Translations under genes and position numbers: made by a program
Shown here: in pieces, positions 36,206-45,043 of the stretch
Numbering within the stretch: the stretch's first letter is position 1
How the letters are laid out: every line of letters begins with the position of its first letter
Source of the DNA: Smithella sp. M82
Lineage (GTDB): Bacteria > Desulfobacterota > Syntrophia > Syntrophales > Smithellaceae
DNA length: 64,000 nucleotides
NCBI GenBank assembly: GCA_001683985.1
Contig: MAEO01000044.1
Coordinates: forward strand, 43,891 to 107,890
Direction: 5' to 3'
Notes under the pieces: generated by a model
Told to the model about the DNA's origin: nothing
The model's database searches: none
What the model saw: only the letters and a program-made list of their open reading frames with translations

Positions 36206-36231
36206 AAAGAGCAATCAAACGCTCTTTTTTA
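36206..36231 (+). terminator. Rho-independent terminator after the YhaM-like gene
   Basis: AAAGAGC (36206-36212) pairs with GCTCTTT (36221-36227) over an 8-base loop and continues into a T run (GCTCTTTTTT). It lies about 93 bases beyond the stop. Confidence 0.8.
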
Positions 36232-36286
36232 TATAATTGTAGTTATTTACAAGAAAAAATCGTTTACAAGAAAAAAGGATGGAATC

Positions 36287-38296
36287 ATGGCTTACAGAAC
36301 GGATACTTTATGCGGGATATTCCATAATCAGGCTTTGCGTTATGGAGATCAGGTCGAACTGCTTAGAGCCAAATTAAACAAAAATGGAGACCCCGGCAGT
36401 GAATGGCATTCGCGAACATGGAAAGAAACACGCGACGAAGCGATAGGGCTTGCCAAAGGCTTACTTGTTTTAGGATTGAAAAAAGGCGACAGGATAGTAA
36501 TCTTTTCTGAAAGCAGACCAAGATGGATAATAGCCGATCAAGCTATTCAGGCCTGCGGTGCTGTTGGTGTTCCCCTTTACCCAACTTTAACTGTTGAAGA
36601 ATTAGGATATATGACATCAGATAGCGGATCGAAAATTGTCATTGCCTCTTCTCAGGATAGGGGAGAAATGGCTCTCAAGGCAAAAGCGCATGGTGTTCCT
36701 ATAGAAAAAATTATTACAATGTGTTCATGGAACGGCACAAAGCCGGAAGGTGTATATACTTTTGCCGAAGTAATTGCTTTAGGCAAGGGAAAAGTAAGTG
36801 ATGAAGAAATAGAAAAGATGATAAACAGTGTTGTTCCCGATGACATAGCTTCCATAATCTATACTTCAGGAACTACGGGAAAACAAAAAGGTGCTATACT
36901 TACACAGAAAAACTGGATTTCCAATCTTCATCAATGTTCCAATTCTACCCTTCTGCGCCGCCAGCGGGAATTGGGACTTCATCTGACACATTTGGTTCAC
37001 CTGCCTCTGTGTCATGTTTTTGGTCGGACAAGTGATTATCATACTGGAGCTCTTCAGCAAGGCGGTATTATGGTTTTCGCGGAAAGCTTTGAAAAAATAC
37101 CGAAAAATCTTACAGAAGTCAGACCAAATGTAGTGATCAGCATTCCCCGATTATGGGAAAAGATATATGATACCACCAGATCAATAGTTTCAAGACAAAG
37201 CGAAACCACCCAATCCATTTTTAATTGGGCTATAAAACTGGGCGAAAAATACTGCGATGCCATGGCAACTGCCACAAGAATGGGTCAACTTGATCTGCTT
37301 CAATTCGCACTCGCCAATGTTCTGGTTTTCAATAAAATCAAAAAGACCGCGGGGTTGGATCATGTCGTGCTTGGAATATCCGGCGGCGGTAAACTTTCCA
37401 AAGAAGTTTGCATATTTATCCGCGCTCTGGGCATTCAACTAAGCGAGGGATACGGCCTTACCGAAACGTCACCGGTTATTAATTTCAATGAACCGGAATT
37501 CTCCAAAAGTTATGATCCAAGCAAGGCCGGCTGGTTTGGCAATAAAATGATCGATTTGACAATGGATCTGATGATTACCAGGCAGGCAAAGGGACTTTCA
37601 CCTTATACCAATCCGATTCGGTCGCTGGGTCTTTACTTAGCGTATAATACTGTTGCCCATAAACTTCAGATCAAACCCGGTACAGTCGGAAAACCGGTTC
37701 TCTGGACGGAAGAAAAAATAGCAGAAGATGGTGAAATTCTTGTAAAGGGCCCTCAGGTATTCAAAGGATACTGGAATTTACCCGAAGCAACAGCAGAGGC
37801 ATTTACCGAGGACGGCTGGTTTAAGACCGGTGATATCGGTGAATTTGATAAAGAAGGATTTCTTACTATTACTGATCGTAAAAAGGAACTTTTTGTCACT
37901 TCTGGCGGCAAGAATGTAGCACCACATCCCATTGAACTCGCTATTACCGCCAAGCCTTATATAGATCAGGCATGCCTTATTGGTGACGCCGAAAAATATT
38001 TAACTGCGCTTATAGTACCTGATTTCCCGGAAATCCAGCGTTATGCCAAACATAACGGCATTACTGCCGGTTCCGATAAAGAACTGATCGAAAATGATCA
38101 GGTTAAAGAACTAATCAAAAAACAGGTGGACGCAGTCAACGAAACACTGCCTCGTTACGAACAGATAAAGTATTATAAAGTTCTCGATAAACCTTTCAGC
38201 GTTGAGTCAGGTGAACTGACGCCTACATTAAAACTGAAACGCAGGATTGTTTTTGAGAAATTCAAAGACGATATCGAAAAAATGTACACCAATTAA
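36287..38296 (+). CDS. Long-chain fatty acid--CoA ligase (AMP-forming)
   Basis: 669 residues. Adenylate-forming motifs: IIYTSGTTGKQKGAIL (about 190-205), EGYGLTETSPVINFNEPE (about 388-405), GWFKTGDIGEFDKEG and ITDRKKELFVTSGGKNVAP near 540. It activates fatty acids to acyl-CoA. Length and insertions fit the FadD15/bacterial long-chain group rather than acetyl-CoA synthetase. AGGATGGAATC precedes ATG 36287. In a syntroph it could feed beta-oxidation; it is not obviously tied to the lipid cluster at the left end. Confidence 0.92.
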   Translation: MAYRTDTLCGIFHNQALRYGDQVELLRAKLNKNGDPGSEWHSRTWKETRDEAIGLAKGLLVLGLKKGDRIVIFSESRPRWIIADQAIQACGAVGVPLYPTLTVEELGYMTSDSGSKIVIASSQDRGEMALKAKAHGVPIEKIITMCSWNGTKPEGVYTFAEVIALGKGKVSDEEIEKMINSVVPDDIASIIYTSGTTGKQKGAILTQKNWISNLHQCSNSTLLRRQRELGLHLTHLVHLPLCHVFGRTSDYHTGALQQGGIMVFAESFEKIPKNLTEVRPNVVISIPRLWEKIYDTTRSIVSRQSETTQSIFNWAIKLGEKYCDAMATATRMGQLDLLQFALANVLVFNKIKKTAGLDHVVLGISGGGKLSKEVCIFIRALGIQLSEGYGLTETSPVINFNEPEFSKSYDPSKAGWFGNKMIDLTMDLMITRQAKGLSPYTNPIRSLGLYLAYNTVAHKLQIKPGTVGKPVLWTEEKIAEDGEILVKGPQVFKGYWNLPEATAEAFTEDGWFKTGDIGEFDKEGFLTITDRKKELFVTSGGKNVAPHPIELAITAKPYIDQACLIGDAEKYLTALIVPDFPEIQRYAKHNGITAGSDKELIENDQVKELIKKQVDAVNETLPRYEQIKYYKVLDKPFSVESGELTPTLKLKRRIVFEKFKDDIEKMYTN

Positions 38297-38358
38297 TTAA
38301 CACACATTATCCAGACTTTCACTGGTATGTAAAAACAGTGAATGTCCTAAAGGTAAAT

Positions 38359-38398
38359 AAAAGCGGCTCGTTTCATCTGAGATGTGCCGCTTTTTCTT
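38359..38398 (+). terminator. Rho-independent terminator after the acyl-CoA ligase
   Basis: AAAAGCGGC (38359-38367) pairs with GCCGCTTTT (38386-38394), followed by T-rich sequence. The rest of 38297-38703 holds repeat B copy 3 and a gene remnant. Confidence 0.88.
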
Positions 38399-38468
38399 TT
38401 CCCTGTATCATGCTGTTTTAACGGATGACAAAATTAATGTATCATTATCTTTTCATCCTTCCATTATC

Positions 38469-38587
38469 CAAGTCACATTCAAAAAGAAAGGGTACGTGGA
38501 ACAAGAATGAGGCGACGAGGCGTATTGAACATACGTTGAGGAAGCCGACGACGCCAACAAAGATAGCCGAATGAAGGCCGACTTGGC
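38469..38587. repeat. Dispersed repeat family B, copy 3
   Basis: Ends CAAGTCACATTC and GAATGAAGGCCGACTTGG are inverted. The interior GGCGACGAGGCGTATTGAAC and ACGTTGAGGAAGCCGACGAC is the reverse-oriented match of the copy at 8211-8326. It lies directly against the remnant at 38590. Confidence 0.7.
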
Positions 38588-38589
38588 AC

Positions 38590-38673
38590 TTACTTTCCTT
38601 TAAAATCCGGCTTCCTCTTCTCCAGAAAAGCGATGACGGCTTCTTTCATGTCATCCGTTGTAATTAAAAACAT
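38590..38673 (-). pseudogene. C-terminal remnant of an enoyl-CoA hydratase gene
   Basis: The minus strand encodes ITTDDMKEAVIAFLEKRKPDFKGK and a stop, the typical last turn of enoyl-CoA hydratase/crotonase proteins (the -EGxxAFLEKRxPxFxGR ending). Upstream sequence (38674-38703) does not continue the gene, and nadD begins right after. The remainder has been deleted; the adjacent repeat may mark one end of the event. Confidence 0.7.
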
Positions 38674-38703
38674 ATTTTTAAAATTATGTCACTTCTTATC
38701 TCC

Positions 38704-39354
38704 TTATGATTTTTTGTAGAGAGAATTTTTAATTATGTATTGCCGGACCTTATCCGGTGTCAGATATTTTATCGATTTCCCTTTTTGAATCATTTCCTTC
38801 ATCCGTGATGAGGAAATATCCAGAAAACTCACATGACGGAAATATATGGCATGTCCTGTCGGACCATTAAATCCGTCATTTTTTTTATTATAGGTAAATT
38901 GTGCCGCAAATTCTTTTGGTAAGATTTTATCCAATCTCATATCGTCATAACCGGGACGGGTCATTACAGCAAAATTGCAAAGCAACAAAAGTCTATCCCA
39001 ATCTTTCCACGTCGTTATTGCCTGAAAAGCGTCCTGTCCGACAATAAAGTAAAGTTCCAGATCTTCCATGTATTTGTTAAGAATGTATTCAACCGTTTCC
39101 ACGGAATAAGATTTGCCTGCGCGTAATTTTTCCACTTCAGAAAAAGAAAAATTGACATTATCTTCGATTGCCAGACGAATCATTTGTTCACGATGATTAA
39201 AAGATGTTATTTCAGCTTCCAGTTTATGCGGCGGCCTCGATGAGGGAACAAATATAATGCGGTTCAAGTTGAAAATTTCCAGCATTTCTTCAGCGCCACG
39301 CAAATGGCCGAAATGAATCGGATCGAAAGTTCCGCCTAAAAGTCCCCATCTCAT
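38704..39354 (-). CDS. nadD: Nicotinate-nucleotide adenylyltransferase
   Basis: 216 residues. [19 protein letters not shown] carries the GxFxPxHxGH nucleotide-binding motif; [15 protein letters not shown] and the C-terminal [10 protein letters not shown] complete the family pattern. It makes nicotinate adenine dinucleotide in NAD synthesis. It overlaps the end of proA by 4 bases, so the two are co-translated; rsfS, often next to nadD, is absent. Confidence 0.96.
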   Translation of the reverse strand: MRWGLLGGTFDPIHFGHLRGAEEMLEIFNLNRIIFVPSSRPPHKLEAEITSFNHREQMIRLAIEDNVNFSFSEVEKLRAGKSYSVETVEYILNKYMEDLELYFIVGQDAFQAITTWKDWDRLLLLCNFAVMTRPGYDDMRLDKILPKEFAAQFTYNKKNDGFNGPTGHAIYFRHVSFLDISSSRMKEMIQKGKSIKYLTPDKVRQYIIKNSLYKKS

Positions 39355-40607
39355 GTTCGCACCTGCCCGTTACCGTAAATTATAAATTTTGAAGTTGTTA
39401 ATTCCTCCAATCCCATAGGACCGAAAGCGTGAAGCTTTGTGGTAGATATACCGATTTCGGCGCCTAATCCCAGTTCAAACCCATCGCTGAAACGCGTTGA
39501 AGCATTAACCAGCACAGTCGAAGAATTGACCTCATTTAAAAAGCGTTGAGAATTATTATAATCATTGGTAATAATTGATTCCGTATGCAGGGAACCGTAT
39601 TTCTCAATGTGAGCAATAGCCTCGTCAATATCTTCGACAATCTTAATGGCCAGTATCAGATCGAGATATTCTTCATACCAATCATCATCTGTGGCTTTTT
39701 CAATATTTTTCAGAATTAATTTTGTTTTCGCGCACCCCTTTAAAACAACACCAGCCTTTTTAAATTTATTCGCCGCCAGCGGTAAAAATTTACCCGCTAT
39801 ATCTTTATGCACCAAGAGGGTCTCCATAGCATTGCACACCCCGGGACGCTGAGTTTTGGCGTTCAGGCAAATATTAACAGCCATGTCAATATCTGCCTGT
39901 GCATCCACAAAAATGTGACATACTCCCTTGTAGTGTTTGATTACAGGGATCCTGGATTGAGCGACTACAGCGCGAATCAGTTCTTCTCCGCCCCGGGGTA
40001 TTATTAAATCAATGTACTCATCCAATTGCAGCATCTCCGATACAGCTTCTCGTTCCGTCATTGGAATGACCTGAATAGCATTCACAGGTATCGATGTTTC
40101 CTGCAATACCTGTTGCAGAACGGATGCAATAGCCAGATTGGATTTTATCGACTCGGAACCACCACGCAAAATCACCGCATTGCCGGACTTAAGGCAGAGA
40201 GCGGCAGCATCAACTGTAACGTTGGGACGCGATTCGTAAATAATACCGATAACCCCCAAGGGGATACGCATTTTACCAACCAGGAGTCCGTTGGGTCTGC
40301 GCCACATGGAAATTATCTTACCTACAGGATCGGGCAATGCGGCAACTTCTCTTAATCCCTGGGTCATCTGTTCAATTGTAGCCTGTTTTAGTGTCAGGCG
40401 ATCCAACATAGCTCGCGGAATGCCGGATTTCTTTGCTTTAACAACATCCCTGGAATTCTCTTCCAGGAGAAATTTAACGTTTAGTTCCAGTTCTTCAGCC
40501 ATCCGTAAAAGGGCTCTATTCTTCTGGGTCTCTGTCACACGAGAAAGTTTTCGCGACGCCGACGCCGCATCCCGAGCAATTTGTTGTACAGATTTTCTTA
40601 CATCCAC
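39351..40607 (-). CDS. proA: Gamma-glutamyl phosphate reductase
   Basis: 418 residues of the aldehyde dehydrogenase superfamily. [20 protein letters not shown] (about 110-130), [25 protein letters not shown] with the catalytic Cys (about 255) and [20 protein letters not shown] near the end are ProA signatures. It forms glutamate semialdehyde for proline synthesis. proB is not adjacent. Confidence 0.97.
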   Translation of the reverse strand: MDVRKSVQQIARDAASASRKLSRVTETQKNRALLRMAEELELNVKFLLEENSRDVVKAKKSGIPRAMLDRLTLKQATIEQMTQGLREVAALPDPVGKIISMWRRPNGLLVGKMRIPLGVIGIIYESRPNVTVDAAALCLKSGNAVILRGGSESIKSNLAIASVLQQVLQETSIPVNAIQVIPMTEREAVSEMLQLDEYIDLIIPRGGEELIRAVVAQSRIPVIKHYKGVCHIFVDAQADIDMAVNICLNAKTQRPGVCNAMETLLVHKDIAGKFLPLAANKFKKAGVVLKGCAKTKLILKNIEKATDDDWYEEYLDLILAIKIVEDIDEAIAHIEKYGSLHTESIITNDYNNSQRFLNEVNSSTVLVNASTRFSDGFELGLGAEIGISTTKLHAFGPMGLEELTTSKFIIYGNGQVRT

Positions 40608-40785
40608 AGCTTAATCCTTAATAATAAATTTTCTTGCATTTTCTCTATTTACTGATAAAAACTTCACGCCGAAATAAACGGCAAAAACATTCAAGAACTT
40701 GATTGTTTTTTAAACTGTCAATAATTAAGACTGGTTTCAATCTACAAAACAAAAGTTTACGTGTCAAGACCTTTGCCCAAAAGAA

Positions 40786-41859
40786 ATGGTTATGGACCGG
40801 ATACGAATTAAAGCGGGTAAAAACATTTATAGAATCATCAAGGATGGCGGTTTTAGTTTTGATTCTGTCTCGACTTACTTCGGACCGGCAGTGGGACCAC
40901 GTTGGCTTATTGCCAACGGATTTGACATGACCCTTCTAAAAGGAGGGTTATTAGGACGGTCAAAACCGGTTCAATTGATTGGTTCTTCAGCAGGAGCTTT
41001 TCGTTTCGCCGCCTGGCTGCAACCCGAGGCTGTCGAATCCTATCAGAAACTTCTGGAAGTCTACATAAACGTAAAGTATGCAAAACACGATACACCGGCA
41101 ACATCACTGAGAGAAATTACCAATGTTATTAATGCCTATCTGGAAGACGACGCTCTGTCTTTTGCACTGGCCAACAAGAAATACCGTCTGGTTGTGATTA
41201 CTGCTCGGGCGCGCGGCCTTGTGGCCTCCAGCAATACCTGGTTGCAGAAACTGGGACTGGCAACCTGTTTTATATTCAATTATTTCAGCAGGGAAAACAT
41301 TTATAAATTTGCCGACAGAGTCGTTTTCTACAACGACTCCAAACCACCGGCATTTTGTTTAAAATCTAATTTTCGCGGAATCTATGTACCGATGAATGAG
41401 ATTAATTTTAAATATGCCGTTCTGGCTTCCGGAGCTATTCCTCTGGTTATTGACGGTGTTCGTGATATTTACGGAGCACCGCGCGGTGTTTATCGTGATG
41501 GAGGTCTCATTGATTATCATCTGACACACCAATTCGCTGCCAAAGAAAATGAAATCGTGCTATTCTTTCACCATCAGGAACGTATTATTCCAGGATGGCT
41601 CGACAAAAATATTATTCGGCGTGCACCGGAATCTCATATTTTAGACAACGTTTTAATGGTGTTTCCGTCACAGAGCTTTATCGAAAATCTTCCGGATGAG
41701 AAAGTCCCCGACCGTACCGACCTGATTACCTATATTGACGATCCGGAAACACGAATTAAAAACTGGCGCAAGGCAGTGGAGTTGTCTGCTCCGCTGGGTG
41801 AGGAGTTTCTGGAACTGGTGGAAAGCGGCAAAATTCGGGAAATAGTAGAAGAAATTTAA
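40786..41859 (+). CDS. Patatin-like phospholipase
   Basis: 357 residues. LIGSSAGAFR gives the GxSxG nucleophile (Ser68), and YRDGGLIDYH near residue 238 provides the Asp of the Ser-Asp dyad (DGG form). The oxyanion-hole glycine stretch before the Ser is present (GGLLGRSK) but not in the usual GGGxRG form. Patatins hydrolyse acyl esters of lipids. There is no signal peptide, so it should act in the cytoplasm or on the membrane. It is divergent from proA; the PflA-like radical SAM gene follows on the same strand. Confidence 0.8.
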   Translation: MVMDRIRIKAGKNIYRIIKDGGFSFDSVSTYFGPAVGPRWLIANGFDMTLLKGGLLGRSKPVQLIGSSAGAFRFAAWLQPEAVESYQKLLEVYINVKYAKHDTPATSLREITNVINAYLEDDALSFALANKKYRLVVITARARGLVASSNTWLQKLGLATCFIFNYFSRENIYKFADRVVFYNDSKPPAFCLKSNFRGIYVPMNEINFKYAVLASGAIPLVIDGVRDIYGAPRGVYRDGGLIDYHLTHQFAAKENEIVLFFHHQERIIPGWLDKNIIRRAPESHILDNVLMVFPSQSFIENLPDEKVPDRTDLITYIDDPETRIKNWRKAVELSAPLGEEFLELVESGKIREIVEEI

Positions 41860-41933
41860 GTAATTAAGTAGTTAAGTGTTAAGTTTAATTGAAGCGCTTA
41901 GCGCAATCTTTTTTTCTTAAATCTTAATTACTT
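41858..41933. repeat. Inverted repeat between patatin and radical SAM genes
   Basis: AAGTAATTAAG (41858-41868) is repeated inverted as CTTAATTACTT (41923-41933). Between them lie several TTAAGT units, GCGC-TTA-GCGC and a T run (TCTTTTTTTC). The hairpin with T run could weaken read-through to the next gene; it begins inside the patatin stop. Confidence 0.5.
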
Positions 41934-41958
41934 AATACTTAAATCTTTGGATTTTAAT

Positions 41959-42876
41959 ATGATCATTCAAGCCCTTCTCGATCTCTACAAATCCTGCACG
42001 CTTTGTCCACGCTTTTGCCGGGTTGACCGGACAAAAGGCGAGTGGGGTTATTGTCATCTGCCTGCCGATATAGTGATGGATTGCGCGCTGGCCCATCACG
42101 GCGAAGAGCCGCCTCTGTCCGGAACACGGGGAGCAGGGACAATCTTTCTTTCTTCATGTAATTTGGGTTGTATTTATTGCCAGAATTACCAGATTGCCCA
42201 TACAACGCAGGGACGCAATCTGACAGTTCTGCAAATGGCCAAAGTCATGCTTGATCTTCAAAAAAACGGTTGTCATAATGTCGAACCGGTCACACCGACA
42301 CCGCAGGCACCACTAGTGATGGAAGCGCTGTGTATGGCACGCGTGCAGGGTCTCACTGTTCCGTTTGTTTACAACTGCGGTGGCTATGAAAATCCTGATG
42401 TAATTCGTTTGCTGGACGGCATGGTGGATATTTACCTGCCGGATTTTAAATACGGGTTGGAGGATGATAGTGAAGCGTTTTCTTCAGCTCCGGAATATCC
42501 AAAATTTGCCCTAAATTCAATAAAAGAAATGGTGCGTCAGGTGGGCGATGAGTTGGAGTTAAAAAACGGCATTGCCCAGAGAGGCGTAATTATTCGCCAT
42601 CTGGTCTTGCCCGGAAGGATAGAAAACTCTAAAGAGGTTTTAAGATTAATCAGAGAAGAATTTTCCCAGAATGTTTTTCTGAGCCTGATGTCACAATATA
42701 CACCAACAGTAAAGGTACGTAATCATCCGATTTTAGGACGCAGAATCACTAGAAGTGAATATGAACAAGTCCTGGATTATGCTTATAAGTTAGGTTTCAA
42801 TAATTTATTTGTCCAAGCAGTCAACGACTATGAACTGACACCGGATTTTGATAGTGACAATCCGTTTGATAAATAA
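41959..42876 (+). CDS. PflA-like radical SAM protein
   Basis: About 305 residues. Before the radical SAM motif there is a cysteine group (CTLCPRFCRVDR and GYC, residues 8-35) of the kind found in PflA-like and YfkA-type proteins. SSCNLGCIYCQNYQI holds the CxxxCxxC triad. VTPTPQAPLVMEAL, VYNCGGYENPDVIRLLDG and HLVLPGRIENS follow. Relatives are annotated as putative pyruvate formate-lyase activating enzymes, but no glycyl-radical enzyme gene is near, so the target is unknown. I choose ATG 41959; a TTG 12 bases upstream is possible. Confidence 0.82.
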   Translation: MIIQALLDLYKSCTLCPRFCRVDRTKGEWGYCHLPADIVMDCALAHHGEEPPLSGTRGAGTIFLSSCNLGCIYCQNYQIAHTTQGRNLTVLQMAKVMLDLQKNGCHNVEPVTPTPQAPLVMEALCMARVQGLTVPFVYNCGGYENPDVIRLLDGMVDIYLPDFKYGLEDDSEAFSSAPEYPKFALNSIKEMVRQVGDELELKNGIAQRGVIIRHLVLPGRIENSKEVLRLIREEFSQNVFLSLMSQYTPTVKVRNHPILGRRITRSEYEQVLDYAYKLGFNNLFVQAVNDYELTPDFDSDNPFDK

Positions 42877-42883
42877 AAAAGTA

Positions 42884-43585
42884 TCAAAGCATTTCAAAAA
42901 TTTGTACTCCTGAGGGAGGTCTGAACTGGAAAATTTTCTGCGATATTCCTGTGTTGATTGAAATATTGGTAAACTTCAGCATAGTGGAATTTCCCAAAAC
43001 GTCATCAAAGTTTATCTGCAAAATATAAAATTTTCTTTTGTCAATGGTCATCTTGACTGAATTACAGGCAGCTGTCTTTTCTCTGGGAGTCAAAACGAGT
43101 AAATAATTCCCATCTTTGTCATAAGCTTTTGGTTCAGCATATTTAATTATAAAATCATTCTGTAGTTTTCCCGTTCCGGCAAAAAAATTAATTAGAAATT
43201 TCGATTGAAAAATACTTTCCGACTTCTGCTTATAGGCAACTTTTTCATCGGCAAGGTAAAGCCACGCCATCTGACTGTTAATGACCAGCTTTTTCCCTTT
43301 TGGTTTCGTATATTCCCAGAGCATATTCCCGGGATTCTTAAAAAAAACTTTACCTTCTTCCGTTTCAGTCTTCTTTATAGATTTTATATTTGCTTCCTGA
43401 ATGAAATCGGCCTTCAGGTCTTTAGTTTTCTCATAAGAGTTCTGAAGCTTTTGCACAACATCTTCAACTACTTTAAGTTCTTCAGGAAAAACACATAGGG
43501 GTAGAGATAACATTGATAGAATAAGAAAAAAACTAATCCCTGTTGTCGTAACCAGCTTATTTATTTTGAAAAAAATTTTTGTCAT
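42884..43585 (-). CDS. LolA-like outer-membrane lipoprotein carrier
   Basis: 233 residues: a signal peptide with hydrophobic core at about 15-31, then a LolA fold (LKADFIQEANI, GKVFFKNPGNMLWEYTKPKGKKLVI, AWLYLADEKVAYKQ). LolA carries lipoproteins through the periplasm from LolCDE to the outer membrane. No LolB-like gene is seen, as is usual outside the beta and gamma groups. It stands alone, convergent with the radical SAM gene. Confidence 0.85.
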   Translation of the reverse strand: MTKIFFKINKLVTTTGISFFLILSMLSLPLCVFPEELKVVEDVVQKLQNSYEKTKDLKADFIQEANIKSIKKTETEEGKVFFKNPGNMLWEYTKPKGKKLVINSQMAWLYLADEKVAYKQKSESIFQSKFLINFFAGTGKLQNDFIIKYAEPKAYDKDGNYLLVLTPREKTAACNSVKMTIDKRKFYILQINFDDVLGNSTMLKFTNISINTGISQKIFQFRPPSGVQIFEML

Positions 43586-43644
43586 TTTTTTAAAAAATCA
43601 GGGCCGCGATGGCACACTTTTTCCTGGGAAGTTTATATCTGGCC

Positions 43645-43818
43645 TTATCCACGCCGCATAAATGACAATGCCAAAAGGTTATATTAACAAGCTATTGATT
43701 ATATTGACTATTTTAATTGCCTAATCCTTGTGCAATTTGGTGTAAAATCGTAACAATTACACACTTACAGAGATTATCAACAAAGTTATCAACAACCATT
43801 TCCACAGTTTTGTGGAAT
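43645..43818. other. Cluster of DnaA-box-like 9-mers with palindrome
   Basis: TTATCCACG (43645-43653), TTATCAACA (43774-43782) and TTATCAACA (43786-43794) each differ by one base from the TTATCCACA consensus. TTCCACAGTTTTGTGGAA (from about 43799) is an inverted repeat with the same TCCACA core. An AT-rich stretch (43675-43720) separates the first box from the rest. They may be a DnaA-regulated or replication-related site, but the surrounding genes are not those of a typical chromosomal origin. Confidence 0.35.
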
Positions 43819-43859
43819 ACAAATCCAAGTGCCTGTATTAAAGAAGAATTTTTAAAAAT

Positions 43860-44957
43860 TCACTTCTTTGTGGTTTTCTTTTCATCGAATATCTTGACGC
43901 GCCAGCCGAACGGATCATCTTTTAATCCATACTGGATTTGAAGAATTTCATTATATAATTTCTCTGCCAGAGTTCCTGTTTTGCCTTTATTAATCGAATG
44001 TTCTTTGCCGCGGAAATGAATATGTCCCACCGGCGAAATGATTGCCGCCGTTCCGGAAGCAAAAGCTTCTTTTAATGAACCATTCTTGGAAGCTGCAATA
44101 ACCTCATCAATGGATATTGGTCTTTCCACAACTTTAGTCTTTAAATGTTTTGCCAGAGTTATCACCGAATTTCGTGTAACACCCGGTAAAATCGATCCGG
44201 CTAAAGGAGGTGTGACTAACTCATCGCCAATGACAAAAAAGATATTGCTTGTGCCCACCTCTTCCACATACTTTTTTTCAGCGGAATCCAGCCAGAGAAC
44301 CTGAGTATATCCCATATTCGTAGCAATTCTGCCGGCGTAAAGACTAGCCGCATAATTACCGGCAGCTTTAACATGACCGATGCCACCACGCACCGCGCGA
44401 ACATATTCTTCCGAGACATACATTTTTGTCGGAGAAAAACCCTGCGGGTAATAAGCTCCCACCGGTCCGACTACGATAAAAAAGAGGTATTCATTGGAGG
44501 GATGAACGCCCAGAGCCGCTTCCGTTGCAATCATTGTCGGACGAATGTACATAGATGTTCCGGCTCCGCGAGGTATCCAGTCTTTTTCGAGAATTACCAG
44601 TTTTTTCATGGCTTCCATAAAAAGATCTTCATCCATCGGGGGCATACATAGTCTTTCCGCCGATGAATTCATTCTTTTGATATTTTCATGCGGACGGAAA
44701 AGATAAATAGCTCCATTCTGACCATAATACGCTTTTAATCCTTCAAAAATTTCCTGCCCGTAATGAAGGCACATAGCGGTCGGATCAAGTTGCAATTTAC
44801 GGTAAGGTTCGATTAGAGGATCGTACCAACCTTTACCTTCTTTATATTTTACATTAAAAAAATGATCAGTAAATATCCGGCCGAAACCAAGTTTGGATTC
44901 ATCAGAAGGTTTCTTTTTTCTGTTTTTTAACGGCGCTTTCTTAATTTTAATTTCCAT
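43860..44957 (-). CDS. ilvE: Branched-chain amino acid aminotransferase
   Basis: 365 residues, class IV PLP transaminase of the longer (type II) form. GQEIFEGLKAY, HVKAAGNYAASL with the PLP Lys (about residue 208), VEEVGTSNIFFV and SGTAAIISPVG are the family motifs. It transaminates leucine, isoleucine and valine with 2-oxoglutarate. ATG 44957 follows GAGGAATTT. Confidence 0.95.
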   Translation of the reverse strand: MEIKIKKAPLKNRKKKPSDESKLGFGRIFTDHFFNVKYKEGKGWYDPLIEPYRKLQLDPTAMCLHYGQEIFEGLKAYYGQNGAIYLFRPHENIKRMNSSAERLCMPPMDEDLFMEAMKKLVILEKDWIPRGAGTSMYIRPTMIATEAALGVHPSNEYLFFIVVGPVGAYYPQGFSPTKMYVSEEYVRAVRGGIGHVKAAGNYAASLYAGRIATNMGYTQVLWLDSAEKKYVEEVGTSNIFFVIGDELVTPPLAGSILPGVTRNSVITLAKHLKTKVVERPISIDEVIAASKNGSLKEAFASGTAAIISPVGHIHFRGKEHSINKGKTGTLAEKLYNEILQIQYGLKDDPFGWRVKIFDEKKTTKK

Positions 44958-45043
44958 AAATTCCTCTTTCAGCAGGCTTTAGCCTTGGTTATATTTTTTA
45001 ACATTTGGATCGGACCTGCCAACGATTTTTTTGTGACATAGCA

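Noticed and set aside
41894..41916. GCGC-TTA-GCGC with T run as a strong terminator
   Set aside because: The stem has only four pairs with a three-base loop; recorded only as part of the inverted repeat.
43645..43818. Calling this stretch the chromosome origin
   Set aside because: dnaA, dnaN, gyrB, mnmG or similar origin neighbours are absent, and only three imperfect boxes are present.
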